A stretch of 64,000 nt of DNA from positions 1 through 64,000 of the IMG/VR virus record IMGVR_UViG_3300032249_000542; one strand, 5' to 3'. The position numbers and the translations under genes were made by a program. A model generated the notes under the pieces. That model saw only the letters and a program-made list of their open reading frames with translations. It did no database searches and was not told the origin of the DNA. Origin of the DNA: a virus. Positions 8,867 through 17,100 of this stretch are shown piece after piece (within the stretch, counting starts at the first letter, position 1; every line of letters begins with the position of its first letter).

Positions 8867-9859
8867 ATGACAAAAAAACAAAAAAGTAATTTGCAGGAAG
8901 AAAGAACATTCTTCAAACCATTCCATTATCCATTGGCATACGAAGCATGGTTGAAGCATGAACAATCACATTGGATGCATAGTGAAGTTCCAATGGCAGA
9001 AGATGTTAAAGACTGGAAGAATAAATTAACAGCAGAGCAAAAACAATTTCTTACACACATTTTTAGATTCTTTACACAAGGTGACATTGATGTTGCAGGT
9101 GGTTACGTAAACAACTATCTACCATACTTCCCACAACCAGAAGTGCGAATGATGTTACTTGGTTTTGCAGCAAGAGAAGCACTACATGTTGCAGCATACT
9201 CACACTTGATTGAAACACTTGGTCTACCAGATGTAATGTACAATCAATTTTTAGAATATGATGCAATGAGACAGAAACACGATTATGTGATTGATATTGC
9301 ACAACAAAACACAACAAAAGAAAACACAGCAAAGCATATCGCTGTATTCTCTGCGTTTACAGAAGGTATGCAGTTATTCAGTTCATTCATTATGTTATTA
9401 AACTTCCCACGCCAAGGATTGATGAAAGGTATGGGACAGATAGTAACATGGTCTATCGTTGATGAAACAATGCATACCGAATCGATGATTAGATTGTTCC
9501 GTACATATATTGAAGAAAACAAAGAAATATGGAATGACCAACTAAAATCAGATATCTACACCATTGCAGAGAAAATGGTTACATTGGAAGATCGTTTCAT
9601 TGATTTAGCATTTGAAATGGGTGAGATGCCAGGGTTAACTGCTGATGAAGTTAAAACATATATTCGTTACATTGCAGACCGTCGTTTGATTAGTCTTGGA
9701 TTGAAGGGTATCTTTAAAGTTAAAAAGAATCCATTGCCATGGGTAGAGGAGATGATTAATGCACCAACTCACACGAATTTCTTTGAGAATAGATCCACAG
9801 ATTACGCTAAGGGGGCGCTATCCGGAGATTGGGTGGACGTTTGGGGTAAAGCCGCTTAA
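8867..9859 (+). CDS. nrdB: Ribonucleoside-diphosphate reductase beta subunit
   Basis: 330 aa ferritin-like radical subunit. Metal-ligand motifs can be read: an Asp in FTQGDIDVAGGY (73 or 75), then REALHVAAYSHLIE with Glu104, His107 and the radical Tyr111 at the same spacing as Tyr122 of E. coli. The second helix pair has FTEGMQLF and DETMHTESM. The tyrosine is present, so a class Ia/b-type radical is expected rather than a Tyr-free variant. Partner of NrdA upstream. Length is normal. Confidence 0.94.
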   Translation: MTKKQKSNLQEERTFFKPFHYPLAYEAWLKHEQSHWMHSEVPMAEDVKDWKNKLTAEQKQFLTHIFRFFTQGDIDVAGGYVNNYLPYFPQPEVRMMLLGFAAREALHVAAYSHLIETLGLPDVMYNQFLEYDAMRQKHDYVIDIAQQNTTKENTAKHIAVFSAFTEGMQLFSSFIMLLNFPRQGLMKGMGQIVTWSIVDETMHTESMIRLFRTYIEENKEIWNDQLKSDIYTIAEKMVTLEDRFIDLAFEMGEMPGLTADEVKTYIRYIADRRLISLGLKGIFKVKKNPLPWVEEMINAPTHTNFFENRSTDYAKGALSGDWVDVWGKAA

Positions 9860-9883
9860 AACTTAAAAATAAGGAGACAAAAA

Positions 9884-10570
9884 ATGCAATGGGAGAACGA
9901 TTTAATAAAAGATATTAAGTATAATACAGATTGGGATGATAAGGATGGGGATCCAAGGATTCCATTTAAAGGTTGGGATGAAGTAACTGAAGCAGATAGA
10001 GAAGCATTGAAAGAAAGATTTTTACGAGTTTCTGAAAATTGTTCTGCTATACTTGAAATTGGAGTTAATAGAAATGGTGACGGTTCATTCACACAAGTAT
10101 TCTTAAAAAATAAGAAAAAAGAAACTATCTATATTGGAATAGATATAGGAGATAGGGACTACTTAATAAATGAAGAAGAAAATATTTTTATTATAAGAGC
10201 TGATAGTTCTAATTATGAAGAAAATATGAAAAAAATAAATGAATGTTTCGAAAAATCTGGAGTATCTAGAAAAGAATTTGATTTTATTTTTATTGATGGG
10301 TGGCATAGTATTAACCAATGTTTAAAGGATTGGGAATACACAAGTATTTTGGGTAAAAATGGAATAGTTGGGCTTCATGATACAGCATATCACCCTGGTC
10401 CAAAAGTATTCATAAGAAATTTAAATAAAGATAAATGGGTTGTTGAGGAAAATGCCATTCAAACTTCTGATGATTGGGGTATTGGATTTGCATGGAAAAA
10501 GGAAAACAATAATTGGTCTCCAGTTGAAGAAGGTTATGAATGGAAAATAGATCCTCCGAATATGCAATGA
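9884..10570 (+). CDS. Class I SAM-dependent methyltransferase
   Basis: 228 aa. Rossmann methyltransferase signs: motif I AILEIGVNRNGDGSFTQ, acidic ribose-binding residue in IYIGIDIGDRD, then FDFIFIDGWHSINQCLKDWE and IVGLHDTAYHPGPKVF, which match the Methyltransf_24 group (cephalosporin/macrocin O-methyltransferase-like). Those enzymes mostly modify small molecules or sugars, so a polysaccharide or glycan substrate fits the LpxH/GT4 genes downstream. A good AAGGAG site precedes the ATG. Substrate unknown. Confidence 0.78.
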   Translation: MQWENDLIKDIKYNTDWDDKDGDPRIPFKGWDEVTEADREALKERFLRVSENCSAILEIGVNRNGDGSFTQVFLKNKKKETIYIGIDIGDRDYLINEEENIFIIRADSSNYEENMKKINECFEKSGVSRKEFDFIFIDGWHSINQCLKDWEYTSILGKNGIVGLHDTAYHPGPKVFIRNLNKDKWVVEENAIQTSDDWGIGFAWKKENNNWSPVEEGYEWKIDPPNMQ

Positions 10571-10678
10571 CAATTGTGACAGTTGTATTTAAAAACCTAG
10601 TTTAGATAGATATATCATCTAATCAAACAAATCGGTCACAACGATATGGTGACTCTGGAACCGTAACCAGAAACTACA

Positions 10679-11509
10679 ATGGATAAAACCTACCGCAGTA
10701 TCTTTATTTCAGATGTCCACCTTGGTTCAAAAGACTGTAAGGCTGGACATCTAAATAATTTCCTCAAGCATAATTCATGTGAATCATTATATCTTATTGG
10801 CGATATAATCGATGCATGGAAAATCAAAGAAAACAAATGGCGTTGGAAGCAATCACATACAAATGTGGTACGCAACGTCCTTGGTCATGCTAAACGTGGC
10901 ACAAAGGTTGTTTATGTCCTAGGCAATCATGATGAATTCCTCAGACCATACCTGCACTATGGATTAGGATTTGGATTATTAGAAGTTACAAATCAATGTG
11001 AACACATTGGTGCAGATGGTAAAAGATATCTTATAACTCATGGTGATCTATTTGATGGTATCACAAGACTGGCACCATGGCTATCCATATTAGGAGATAA
11101 AGCATATGATTTCGTTCTTGCTCTCAACTCTAGATTCAATTGGCTCCGTCATCGACTTGGTTTTGGCTATTGGTCTCTTAGCCTTTATCTTAAACAACGT
11201 GTAAAACGTGCCATAGATTTTATGTTCCAGTTCGAAAAGAATCTTGCTGGCTACTGTAAGAAAAAAGGTTATGATGGTGTGATCTGTGGCCACATACACA
11301 AAGCAGAGATAAAAGAAATTGATGGTGTAGTTTATATGAATGATGGTGATTGGGTTGAATCATGTACGGCATTAGTTGAACATCATGATGGACGATGGGA
11401 AATAATCTCATGGACACGGGAGAACGATAATGTGGTTAATGATACTGATAGCAGTACACCTAAACGATCCAAGCGATCAACCAGCAAGAATGACGATGGA
11501 GTTTCCTGA
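10679..11509 (+). CDS. LpxH-like UDP-2,3-diacylglucosamine diphosphatase-type metallophosphoesterase
   Basis: 276 aa. Calcineurin-type metal-binding motifs in order: FISDVHLGS, LIGDIIDAW, VLGNHDE, ITHGDLFD and ICGHIHKAE. This is the set seen in LpxH-like enzymes and their relatives, which hydrolyse UDP-sugar lipids or related phosphoesters at the inner membrane. A Ser/Lys/Arg-rich tail follows. The GT4 glycosyltransferase is 75 bp downstream. This gene pair is common in bacterial chromosomes, suggesting joint capture from a host. Exact substrate uncertain. Confidence 0.8.
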   Translation: MDKTYRSIFISDVHLGSKDCKAGHLNNFLKHNSCESLYLIGDIIDAWKIKENKWRWKQSHTNVVRNVLGHAKRGTKVVYVLGNHDEFLRPYLHYGLGFGLLEVTNQCEHIGADGKRYLITHGDLFDGITRLAPWLSILGDKAYDFVLALNSRFNWLRHRLGFGYWSLSLYLKQRVKRAIDFMFQFEKNLAGYCKKKGYDGVICGHIHKAEIKEIDGVVYMNDGDWVESCTALVEHHDGRWEIISWTRENDNVVNDTDSSTPKRSKRSTSKNDDGVS

Positions 11510-11584
11510 CCAGCAATCTTGTGAACAGGCCAAATCTAGTTTATCATACTGGGTAAAATTTAAGAATTTTAAAATTGAGGCATT

Positions 11585-12580
11585 ATGTCAAAGAAAATCC
11601 TTGTAATAACAGACAATGTTCCAGATCAAATCAACGGTGTCGTGGTCACTTTCAAAAGCATGGAGGAACATGCTCTTTTGGATGGCTATACTATTGTATA
11701 CCTTACTCCCCTTCAGTTCTTACATTTTAGTTGCCCAGGCTACCCTGAAGTTAAACTTGCCATTCCCTGGAACGTGGGGAAGAAAATTGAGGAGATATCT
11801 CCAGATTATATACACATCGCCACGGAAGGTCCTCTTGGTTTGTGTGCTAGACTTTATCTTGACAAACGGGGCTATCGTTACAATACTTCTTATCATACTA
11901 AATTCCCTGAATTTCTAAAAGCAATCTATGGTATACCTATGCCAATGACATGGGGTTATCTACGTTGGTTCCATAAACATTCAGGTAAGTTGTTGGTCAA
12001 TACAAGATCAATGAAAAAAGAGTTGGAAGGTAAAGGATTCACAGGTCCAATGGTTACATGGACTAGAGGTGTGGATAGAAATAAACTAAGACAAACTAAA
12101 CAGTATGATTATAGTGAAAGACCTATCGTATTATACGTTGGTCGTGTATCAAAAGAAAAGAACCTAGATGCATTGTGCGTAATGCAGGACACCTACGATA
12201 TTGAAATTGTTGGTGATGGTCCATACAGAAAAAAACTACAAGAGAAATATCCTAAGGTTAAATTTTTAGGATATCAGCAAGGTTCAGAGTTAGCCAACAG
12301 TTATGCAAGGGCTGATGTATTTTGTTTTCCAAGCAAATCAGATACATTTGGTATTGTGATGATTGAAGCAATGAGTTTAGGAACACCAGTTGCAGCATAT
12401 CCAGTTGATGGTCCATTAGATGTGATTGATGAATTCACAGGACACATGGATAATAATCTACACAAAGCAATTATGGTTTGCTTAGAGATGGACCGTAAAC
12501 TAGTCAAACAAGCATCTGGCATATGGACATGGGAACAATGCTGGTCTATCTTTAAAAACAATCTTGTAGAGATTATCTAA
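11585..12580 (+). CDS. Family 4 (GT-B) glycosyltransferase
   Basis: 331 aa. GT-B fold: the N-terminal acceptor half begins KILVITDNVPDQINGVVVTF and the C-terminal donor half has LYVGRVSKEKNLDAL, IVGDGPYRKKL, VFCFPSKSDTFGIVMIEAM (EX7E-type motif) and GTPVAAYPVDGPLDVI. It resembles GT4 enzymes that glycosylate diacylglycerol or lipids (SQD2/mannosyltransferase-like). With the LpxH-like gene it could build or remodel a glycolipid or LPS part of the host surface. Inference from family and neighbour only. Confidence 0.85.
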   Translation: MSKKILVITDNVPDQINGVVVTFKSMEEHALLDGYTIVYLTPLQFLHFSCPGYPEVKLAIPWNVGKKIEEISPDYIHIATEGPLGLCARLYLDKRGYRYNTSYHTKFPEFLKAIYGIPMPMTWGYLRWFHKHSGKLLVNTRSMKKELEGKGFTGPMVTWTRGVDRNKLRQTKQYDYSERPIVLYVGRVSKEKNLDALCVMQDTYDIEIVGDGPYRKKLQEKYPKVKFLGYQQGSELANSYARADVFCFPSKSDTFGIVMIEAMSLGTPVAAYPVDGPLDVIDEFTGHMDNNLHKAIMVCLEMDRKLVKQASGIWTWEQCWSIFKNNLVEII

Positions 12581-12610
12581 ATAAATCATTCAAATTGAAA
12601 GAAAAAAATA

Positions 12611-13147
12611 ATGTCACATAACTCACAAATAGAATTTGTAAAGAGACTTAGAAACGAATTCCCTAAAAATTTCAATGAAATAAAAATGATGGAAGTTGGT
12701 AGTTTAGATATCAACGGAAGTATAAGGCATTTTTTTAATAACTGTGACTACGTTGGAGTTGATGTTGGCGAGGGTAAAGGTGTTGATTTAGTTTGTGGTG
12801 GACAAGAGGTAGACCATCCAGATGAAACATATGATACCATAGGTTCATGTAATTGCTTTGAACACAATCCTCATTGGGTAGAAACCTTTGCCAACATGTA
12901 TCGTATGGCAAAGAAAAATGCATTAGTCTTTATCTCAGTTCCAACTACAGGTAGAGCAGAACATGGTACTACAGCTGTATGTCCACAAGATAGTCCTTTG
13001 ACTATTGCCATTGGATGGGACTATTATAAGAATTTGACCGAACAAGATTTCCGTGAAAATTTCGATATAGATAATATGTTCAATTCGTATAAATTTCAGG
13101 TTGTTGATGATGACCATGATCTATTCTTTTACGGATTTAAAAAATAG
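12611..13147 (+). CDS. Class I SAM-dependent methyltransferase, small
   Basis: 178 aa. Motif I is KMMEVGSLDINGSIRHFF, followed by YVGVDVGEGKGVDLV and YDTIGSCNCFEHNP, a Methyltransf_11-like order. This VGSLDINGS form is common in sugar or polysaccharide methyltransferases. Together with the preceding GT4 and LpxH-like genes it suggests a glycan-modification block. Substrate not readable. Confidence 0.72.
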   Translation: MSHNSQIEFVKRLRNEFPKNFNEIKMMEVGSLDINGSIRHFFNNCDYVGVDVGEGKGVDLVCGGQEVDHPDETYDTIGSCNCFEHNPHWVETFANMYRMAKKNALVFISVPTTGRAEHGTTAVCPQDSPLTIAIGWDYYKNLTEQDFRENFDIDNMFNSYKFQVVDDDHDLFFYGFKK

Positions 13148-13156
13148 GAAAGTGTG

Positions 13157-13348
13157 ATGGATATAGATGATGAAGCCTTTAAGAAAACTGAGGCAGAAAC
13201 CGATGCAATACCAGAAGCTAAGGTTAGATACGACATTTGCAGGGAATGTGACAGATTATCCATTATAAGGCTATGTAAGGAATGTGGATGCTTTATGCCA
13301 CTAAAAGTTCGAATAAAATCAGTCACTTGCCCGCTTAAAAAATGGTAA
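13157..13348 (+). CDS. Small zinc-ribbon phage protein
   Basis: 63 aa. Four-cysteine zinc ribbon: CREC and CKECGC in RLCKECGCFMPLKVRI, followed by TCPLKKW at the C-terminus, a pattern repeatedly found in T4-type phages (DUF6171-like). The ATG at 13157 has an AGGAA site; the upstream GTG is less well spaced. Function unknown, perhaps nucleic-acid or protein binding. Confidence 0.7.
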   Translation: MDIDDEAFKKTEAETDAIPEAKVRYDICRECDRLSIIRLCKECGCFMPLKVRIKSVTCPLKKW

Positions 13349-13378
13349 TAAATAGTAATTTAAATTGAGAGGAAAAGT

Positions 13379-13825
13379 ATGAAAAAGTTATATACATTAG
13401 TAGGATTTTTGTTTCTTTGTTTGTTTTTACCAGCACAAGCAGCAAAAACACCAGAAGGTGTGACATATGATGCAGTTATTGTCCGTGTGAGTGATGGTGA
13501 CACCGTAGTTATTGCTGCACCATTCTTACCACCACCATTCAAACAAGAATTGGCTGTCCGTATCTATGGAGTTGACACACCAGAAAAAGGTCACCGTGCT
13601 CAATGTCCAAGTGAAGATCAACGTGGACAAGCAGCATCAGCATTCACTAAAAATGCAGTTAATAAATCAGTTAAACGTCAAGCAACACTTTACGGTTGGG
13701 ATAAGTTCGGTGGCCGTGTACTAGGTGATATTATACTTGATGGCCAGAGTTTACGTGCCATGTTAATTCAGAATGGCTTTGCTCGTGAATACTTTGGTGA
13801 GGCAAAACAATCTTGGTGTAACTAA
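13379..13825 (+). CDS. Secreted thermonuclease-type (SNase) nuclease
   Basis: 148 aa. Residues 1-21 are a signal peptide (LFLCLFLPAQA). The OB-fold nuclease follows: VSDGDTVVI, RIYGVDTPEKG (catalytic Arg/Glu region), GWDKFGGRVLGDI (second catalytic Arg) and LIQNGFAREYF. Acts on DNA or RNA with calcium. The export signal says it works in the periplasm, where it could degrade incoming or host DNA, an exclusion or scavenging role that is inferred. AGAGGAAAAG ribosome site. Confidence 0.87.
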   Translation: MKKLYTLVGFLFLCLFLPAQAAKTPEGVTYDAVIVRVSDGDTVVIAAPFLPPPFKQELAVRIYGVDTPEKGHRAQCPSEDQRGQAASAFTKNAVNKSVKRQATLYGWDKFGGRVLGDIILDGQSLRAMLIQNGFAREYFGEAKQSWCN

Positions 13826-13836
13826 GGAGAATTCAA

Positions 13837-13992
13837 TTGGTAAATGTAGACCATACCTGTGACGCATGTGGTTCAGCGTTTAGTATTCGTTATGAACCAG
13901 AGGATACTGAAACAGATCCATCACAATGTCCATTCTGTGGTGAATATATGCACATACCGGATGATGCATACGATGATGAGGAAGATGAATGA
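13837..13992 (+). CDS. Small zinc-ribbon protein
   Basis: 51 aa from a TTG start with an ideal AAGGAGA site six bases upstream. CDACG and CPFCG form one zinc ribbon, and the tail is very acidic (DDAYDDEEDE). Similar mini zinc ribbons are frequent in T4-type phages. The stop overlaps the next ATG (ATGA). Confidence 0.7.
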   Translation: MVNVDHTCDACGSAFSIRYEPEDTETDPSQCPFCGEYMHIPDDAYDDEEDE

Positions 13993-14396
13993 CATGGTAC
14001 TATGAACATGCTTTAGGCGAGTTCGAAGAATCCCACATTGGTGACAACGTGGGATTTGTTTACTGCATCACCAACAATATCACAGGACAGAAGTATATTG
14101 GCAAAAAGTTATTTACCAAGTCAAAGACCAAACAAGTAAAAGGTAAAAAGAAAAAGTCTAGGGTTTCATCTGACTGGATGGATTACTATGGTTCTAGTGA
14201 AGTATTGAAAGAGGAAGTAAAACAGAATGGACCAGAGAATTATACTAGGGAAATTCTGCATCTATGCAAAACCCGTAGTTGGATGTCATATCACGAAACC
14301 TACGAAATATTCTCCCGTCATGCCCTATTGAGCGAGCATTATTATAATGGATGGGTATCCTGTCGCATACGTAAAGATCACCTGAAAAAGACTTGA
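13989..14396 (+). CDS. GIY-YIG-like endonuclease
   Basis: 135 aa. GFVYCITNNITGQKYIGKKLF fits the N-terminal GIY-YIG strand pair (VY...YIG). A Lys-rich linker and DWMDYYGSS follow, then EILHLCKTRSWMSYHETYEIF with a plausible catalytic Glu. Matches a family common in T4-type phages, often called Seg-like homing endonuclease. No inserted intron is evident, so it could be a free-standing homing or host-DNA-degrading enzyme. Overlaps the upstream gene by four bases. Confidence 0.7.
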   Translation: MTWYYEHALGEFEESHIGDNVGFVYCITNNITGQKYIGKKLFTKSKTKQVKGKKKKSRVSSDWMDYYGSSEVLKEEVKQNGPENYTREILHLCKTRSWMSYHETYEIFSRHALLSEHYYNGWVSCRIRKDHLKKT

Positions 14397-14421
14397 CTTT
14401 TTGTGCATTGCATCATATAAT
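14393..14421 (+). promoter_or_regulatory. Sigma70-type early promoter
   Basis: TTGACT at 14393-14398, 17-bp spacer, TATAAT at 14416-14421, overlapping the stop of the upstream gene. Drives the first of the small-gene run. The leader carries a strong AGGAGGG site. Confidence 0.8.
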
Positions 14422-14449
14422 ATACTAAATAACAGTATAGGAGGGCGTA

Positions 14450-14596
14450 ATGCTAAAGAAAATTATAGACTGGTTCACAAGACCACAAATAACCGAAATA
14501 GAATACTATATTTCGTCACACAATCCAAAGAACACAGCGGATGTGGAGATGCTAATTAATGAATTTAACTACAAAAGGAAACTACAATGCTTTTAA
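14450..14596 (+). CDS. Small phage protein
   Basis: 48 aa following a near-perfect AGGAGGG ribosome site eight bases before the ATG. The sequence MLKKIIDWFTRP ... EIEYYISSHNPKNTADVE resembles short proteins of unknown role in T4-type cyanophages (a hydrophobic start and an SSHNP helix-capping motif). Overlaps the next gene by ten bases. Confidence 0.65.
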   Translation: MLKKIIDWFTRPQITEIEYYISSHNPKNTADVEMLINEFNYKRKLQCF

Positions 14597-14844
14597 ACAC
14601 ACCACAATTCCCTACATTTTACACATTTAATGATGTAGTGCGTAAATCAGAAAAAGCAGCAGTAAGGATGGTAGACTTACAAAAAGATATAAATGAGCTC
14701 ACTATTGCCTGTTTAGAGTCAATGACAGATGGATATTTAACTACATATACAAAGAAGATGTCCACCTTCAATACGAACATGGCTGAAGATGCAAAAAAAA
14801 TCATACAAACAGGTACGCAAAGTGTATCTGGAGATGCTAAGTAA
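14587..14844 (+). CDS. Small helical protein, possibly phasin-like
   Basis: 85 aa, all predicted helix, with FNDVVRKSEKAAVRMVDLQK and NTNMAEDAKKIIQTG. The spacing of Ala/Lys helices recalls phasin family proteins, but the match is weak and I treat it as unknown. It overlaps its upstream neighbour by ten bases and its downstream neighbour by eleven. Confidence 0.55.
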   Translation: MLLNTPQFPTFYTFNDVVRKSEKAAVRMVDLQKDINELTIACLESMTDGYLTTYTKKMSTFNTNMAEDAKKIIQTGTQSVSGDAK

Positions 14845-15043
14845 ATCGAAGTCTTGGTCACCCATCGCAAGAAATGGATGGGTGATTAAATTCTCAATAA
14901 TTGGTGATGATATCCTACTGATATTTTTCTCTCAATACACCGCACAAACCATTATCCGTTATTTTAACAATGAGGATGATGCTATTCATTTTATTAATTA
15001 TATGCTGGTCCGTGATTCCTCTATACTCTCTGATTTTGCCTAA
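14834..15043 (+). CDS. Small protein of unknown function
   Basis: 69 aa from the ATG at 14834, which overlaps the previous stop. A longer opening upstream lies inside the previous gene. Mixed alpha/beta with one basic start (MLSKSKSWSPIARNGW). No family recognised. Confidence 0.5.
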   Translation: MLSKSKSWSPIARNGWVIKFSIIGDDILLIFFSQYTAQTIIRYFNNEDDAIHFINYMLVRDSSILSDFA

Positions 15044-15056
15044 TTAACAACAATCC

Positions 15057-15119
15057 GTTGTATTTCTACAACAAATCCTATCATTACCGCTTGACATTAT
15101 GGCCCACTCCTGCCATAAT
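15057..15119 (+). promoter_or_regulatory. Early promoter with upstream palindrome; predicted leaderless start
   Basis: Palindrome GTTGTA-TTTC-TACAAC at 15057-15072 is followed by TTGACA at 15091-15096, a 17-bp spacer and CATAAT at 15114-15119. The predicted start point is 15126, the first base of the next ATG. Confidence 0.75.
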
Positions 15120-15125
15120 AGTAAC

Positions 15126-15440
15126 ATGATAAAGAAAAAACGAAATGACCGAAATTACGTTATCTATCTGGTAACTTGCCAAGATACTAACGATACCTAT
15201 ATTGGTGTCACAGTGGCAACAGGACGTGCCTTTTTGAAAAGTGTTAAAATACGCTGGCAAAAACACATGTCACGTGCCAAATGTGAAACAAAAAACTGGA
15301 ATCTTTGCAAATTCATAAGACGTAACAAAGATGCAACTTTCACATATGAAATCCTAGAGGTAGTCCGTGGTCGGAAAAATGCCTATGCGATAGAACGTGG
15401 TTACATTTATGACAATGAACCCACGTTGAATACGTTTTAA
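15126..15440 (+). CDS. GIY-YIG nuclease-domain protein
   Basis: 104 aa. NYVIYLVTCQDTNDTYIGVT is a good GIY-YIG strand pair, followed by KIRWQKHMSRA (basic helix with the conserved Arg region) and EILEVVRGRKNAYAIERGYI with a possible catalytic Glu. Small stand-alone GIY-YIG proteins in phages are homing or repair nucleases. The ATG at 15126 coincides with the predicted transcript start, so it should be read from a leaderless mRNA. The in-frame ATG at 15099 lies in the promoter. Confidence 0.72.
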   Translation: MIKKKRNDRNYVIYLVTCQDTNDTYIGVTVATGRAFLKSVKIRWQKHMSRAKCETKNWNLCKFIRRNKDATFTYEILEVVRGRKNAYAIERGYIYDNEPTLNTF

Positions 15441-15453
15441 CCGAATGTTCCGC

Positions 15454-15482
15454 TTGACATTAATAGCCCATCCCTGTATAAT
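15454..15482 (+). promoter_or_regulatory. Early promoter of the repeated type
   Basis: TTGACA at 15454-15459, 17-bp spacer, TATAAT at 15477-15482, followed by the shared leader GATTGTATTGAGTGAGAAAT and AAGGAG. Confidence 0.85.
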
Positions 15483-15514
15483 GATTGTATTGAGTGAGAA
15501 ATAAGGAGAAACAA

Positions 15515-15727
15515 ATGTCACAAGTTATTAGTTATGAAACAGCATTGGAAATGTATGATTCCATGCTGAATGAATGTAACCCAGTGGTTAAAATCGGTTA
15601 CATCGAATTTGACCCTGCTTATGCGTTGAAGGAATTAGATCCTATCGCATACAATGTAGGTTTTTCTGATTATTGCGCTGACTTAGAGTCGGACGATATC
15701 TTTATTGGAGATGAATATTATGTCTAA
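15515..15727 (+). CDS. Small phage protein
   Basis: 70 aa starting at the ATG at 15515 after the AAGGAG site; a GTG at 15494 lies in the common leader and is not used. Pattern YETALEMYDSMLNECNPVVKIG ... YALKELDPIAYNVGFSDY recurs in small phage proteins of unknown function. Highly acidic. First gene of an operon running to the 18.8 kb region. Confidence 0.65.
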   Translation: MSQVISYETALEMYDSMLNECNPVVKIGYIEFDPAYALKELDPIAYNVGFSDYCADLESDDIFIGDEYYV

Positions 15728-15986
15728 GCAAATGTTTGGTATGTCCGAGAGTGACATCCGTGAGCAGTATATTAATAGCCTCACCGCACGATTAAGCGGG
15801 TTGGAGATGGTAGTTGCTGGTATCCTTAGTGATTGTCAAGAGGAATTGGCTGCTGCTGATAAAAATGAATTTAGAGACCAAAATAGTTTCGAAGCAAAGC
15901 GCCGAGAGCGTATCCGTAAGCAATTAAACGTAGCCAAGTTCATTTTGTTTGAGATGATGGACGTTGAAAAAATAGATGAGCGTTAG
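15720..15986 (+). CDS. Small helical protein
   Basis: 88 aa from the ATG at 15720, overlapping the previous stop by eight bases with GGAGATG upstream as ribosome site. Mostly helix with a charged coiled-coil-like second half (FEAKRRERIRKQLNVAKFIL). Function unknown. Confidence 0.6.
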   Translation: MSKQMFGMSESDIREQYINSLTARLSGLEMVVAGILSDCQEELAAADKNEFRDQNSFEAKRRERIRKQLNVAKFILFEMMDVEKIDER

Positions 15987-15996
15987 GAGTAGTATA

Positions 15997-16377
15997 ATGG
16001 AAAAACTTTTGTGTAATCGAATTCGTACCCCCGATGGTACAATTCTAGAATCGATGCACCGTCATGACTATGTAACCTATACCGATGCAAACGGCAAGGA
16101 ATACATGGTCGATGGTGGTTTAGATTATCTCCGTCGGAATGTCCATGAGGATGCACCTTATGAGGAATTGTCGTTATATTGCAATTCTGACCATGAGGTT
16201 ATACGTGAATGCTTCAAGTGGGGAACACGTGGCAAAGATGGTAAACAACCACTAACATGGCTTGTGCTGAAAGATATGAAAACCGATCATATCGAAGCAA
16301 TACTTGAAACACAAACTGGATTGCGTGACCACATCCGTCAAGTTTTTATTAATGAATTAAATTTTAGAGGAAATTAA
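15997..16377 (+). CDS. Conserved phage protein of unknown function
   Basis: 126 aa from the ATG at 15997 with a TAGGAG site. Contains the stretches HDYVTYTDANGKEYMVDGG, DYLRRNVHEDAPYEEL and FKWGTRGKDGKQPL, which I recognise as conserved across many phages, although no function is assigned. Likely a small-molecule or protein-binding fold, unproven. Confidence 0.7.
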   Translation: MEKLLCNRIRTPDGTILESMHRHDYVTYTDANGKEYMVDGGLDYLRRNVHEDAPYEELSLYCNSDHEVIRECFKWGTRGKDGKQPLTWLVLKDMKTDHIEAILETQTGLRDHIRQVFINELNFRGN

Positions 16378-16378
16378 A

Positions 16379-16630
16379 ATGAGTGCATTTAAGGATATGT
16401 TGATTGACATTCAAGAATCAATCGAGCGTGGTACAATGACGTACCAACAAATTGCTAATATGTACGGCATTCCTGTTAAGGACGTTATGCTGATAGCCGA
16501 GGAATTGATGGATCAATTTGATGATTCACAATTTGACGATTCTATGGACGGTGATTTTGATTCGGCCATGGCAAGTGCAGGTATGGGTACTGACGAGGAC
16601 TATGGTTATTTTGGCATGGAGGACGAATAA
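16379..16630 (+). CDS. Small acidic protein with HTH-like segment
   Basis: 83 aa. MTYQQIANMYGIPVKDVMLIAEEL looks like a helix-turn-helix (about residues 20-43). The tail is strongly acidic with repeated QFDDS. Could be a small regulator or an inhibitor mimicking DNA. Inference only. TAGAGGAAA site upstream. Confidence 0.55.
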   Translation: MSAFKDMLIDIQESIERGTMTYQQIANMYGIPVKDVMLIAEELMDQFDDSQFDDSMDGDFDSAMASAGMGTDEDYGYFGMEDE

Positions 16631-16842
16631 TGTTTATTGCCAAACCTAACCTAAATAACACCATGGGAACAGCCGAGTTCCCTACTGAAAAGGAAGCCAT
16701 CGAGTATCTGGAGAAATATACAGGTATCGAGATGGACTTTGAGGTAGTGCGAAGAAAAGACAAAACGACCGGTAAGAGCAAGGTGATATCACGTACCTCG
16801 GACTGGTATTTACTAGGAAAATTAACCAAATCCAATGGATGA
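16630..16842 (+). CDS. Small protein of unknown function
   Basis: 70 aa. The middle VVRRKDKTTGKSKVISRTSDWYLLGKL suggests a small beta domain. Start overlaps the previous stop (TAATG), end overlaps the next start. No family recognised. Confidence 0.55.
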   Translation: MFIAKPNLNNTMGTAEFPTEKEAIEYLEKYTGIEMDFEVVRRKDKTTGKSKVISRTSDWYLLGKLTKSNG

Positions 16843-17098
16843 CAATCAAGACGACCTCAAGAAACAATTAGAGGCTCACAAACCTAAAAAGAAAAAACTT
16901 ACAGTACCAGAAGGATTCCTCGAGGAAGCAAAATCATACGAGGGTAAACTCATGGCTGTCAAGATTATAGCAGAGCGAGAGAAATCCAGAGTTCTTTTGA
17001 TGATTAAAAAGATGCTCGAACCTCAACCTGAACCACCGAAAAAACGTATTGAACCAACGCTAGAACCACTTAAACCCGTCACTAAAAAGAAAAAATAA
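16835..17098 (+). CDS. Lys/Pro-rich small protein
   Basis: 87 aa, highly basic at both ends (HKPKKKKLTVP and VTKKKK) with a Pro/Glu stretch (EPQPEPPKKRIEP). Probably disordered or nucleic-acid binding. Unknown function. Confidence 0.5.
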   Translation: MDDNQDDLKKQLEAHKPKKKKLTVPEGFLEEAKSYEGKLMAVKIIAEREKSRVLLMIKKMLEPQPEPPKKRIEPTLEPLKPVTKKKK

Positions 17099-17100
17099 TT

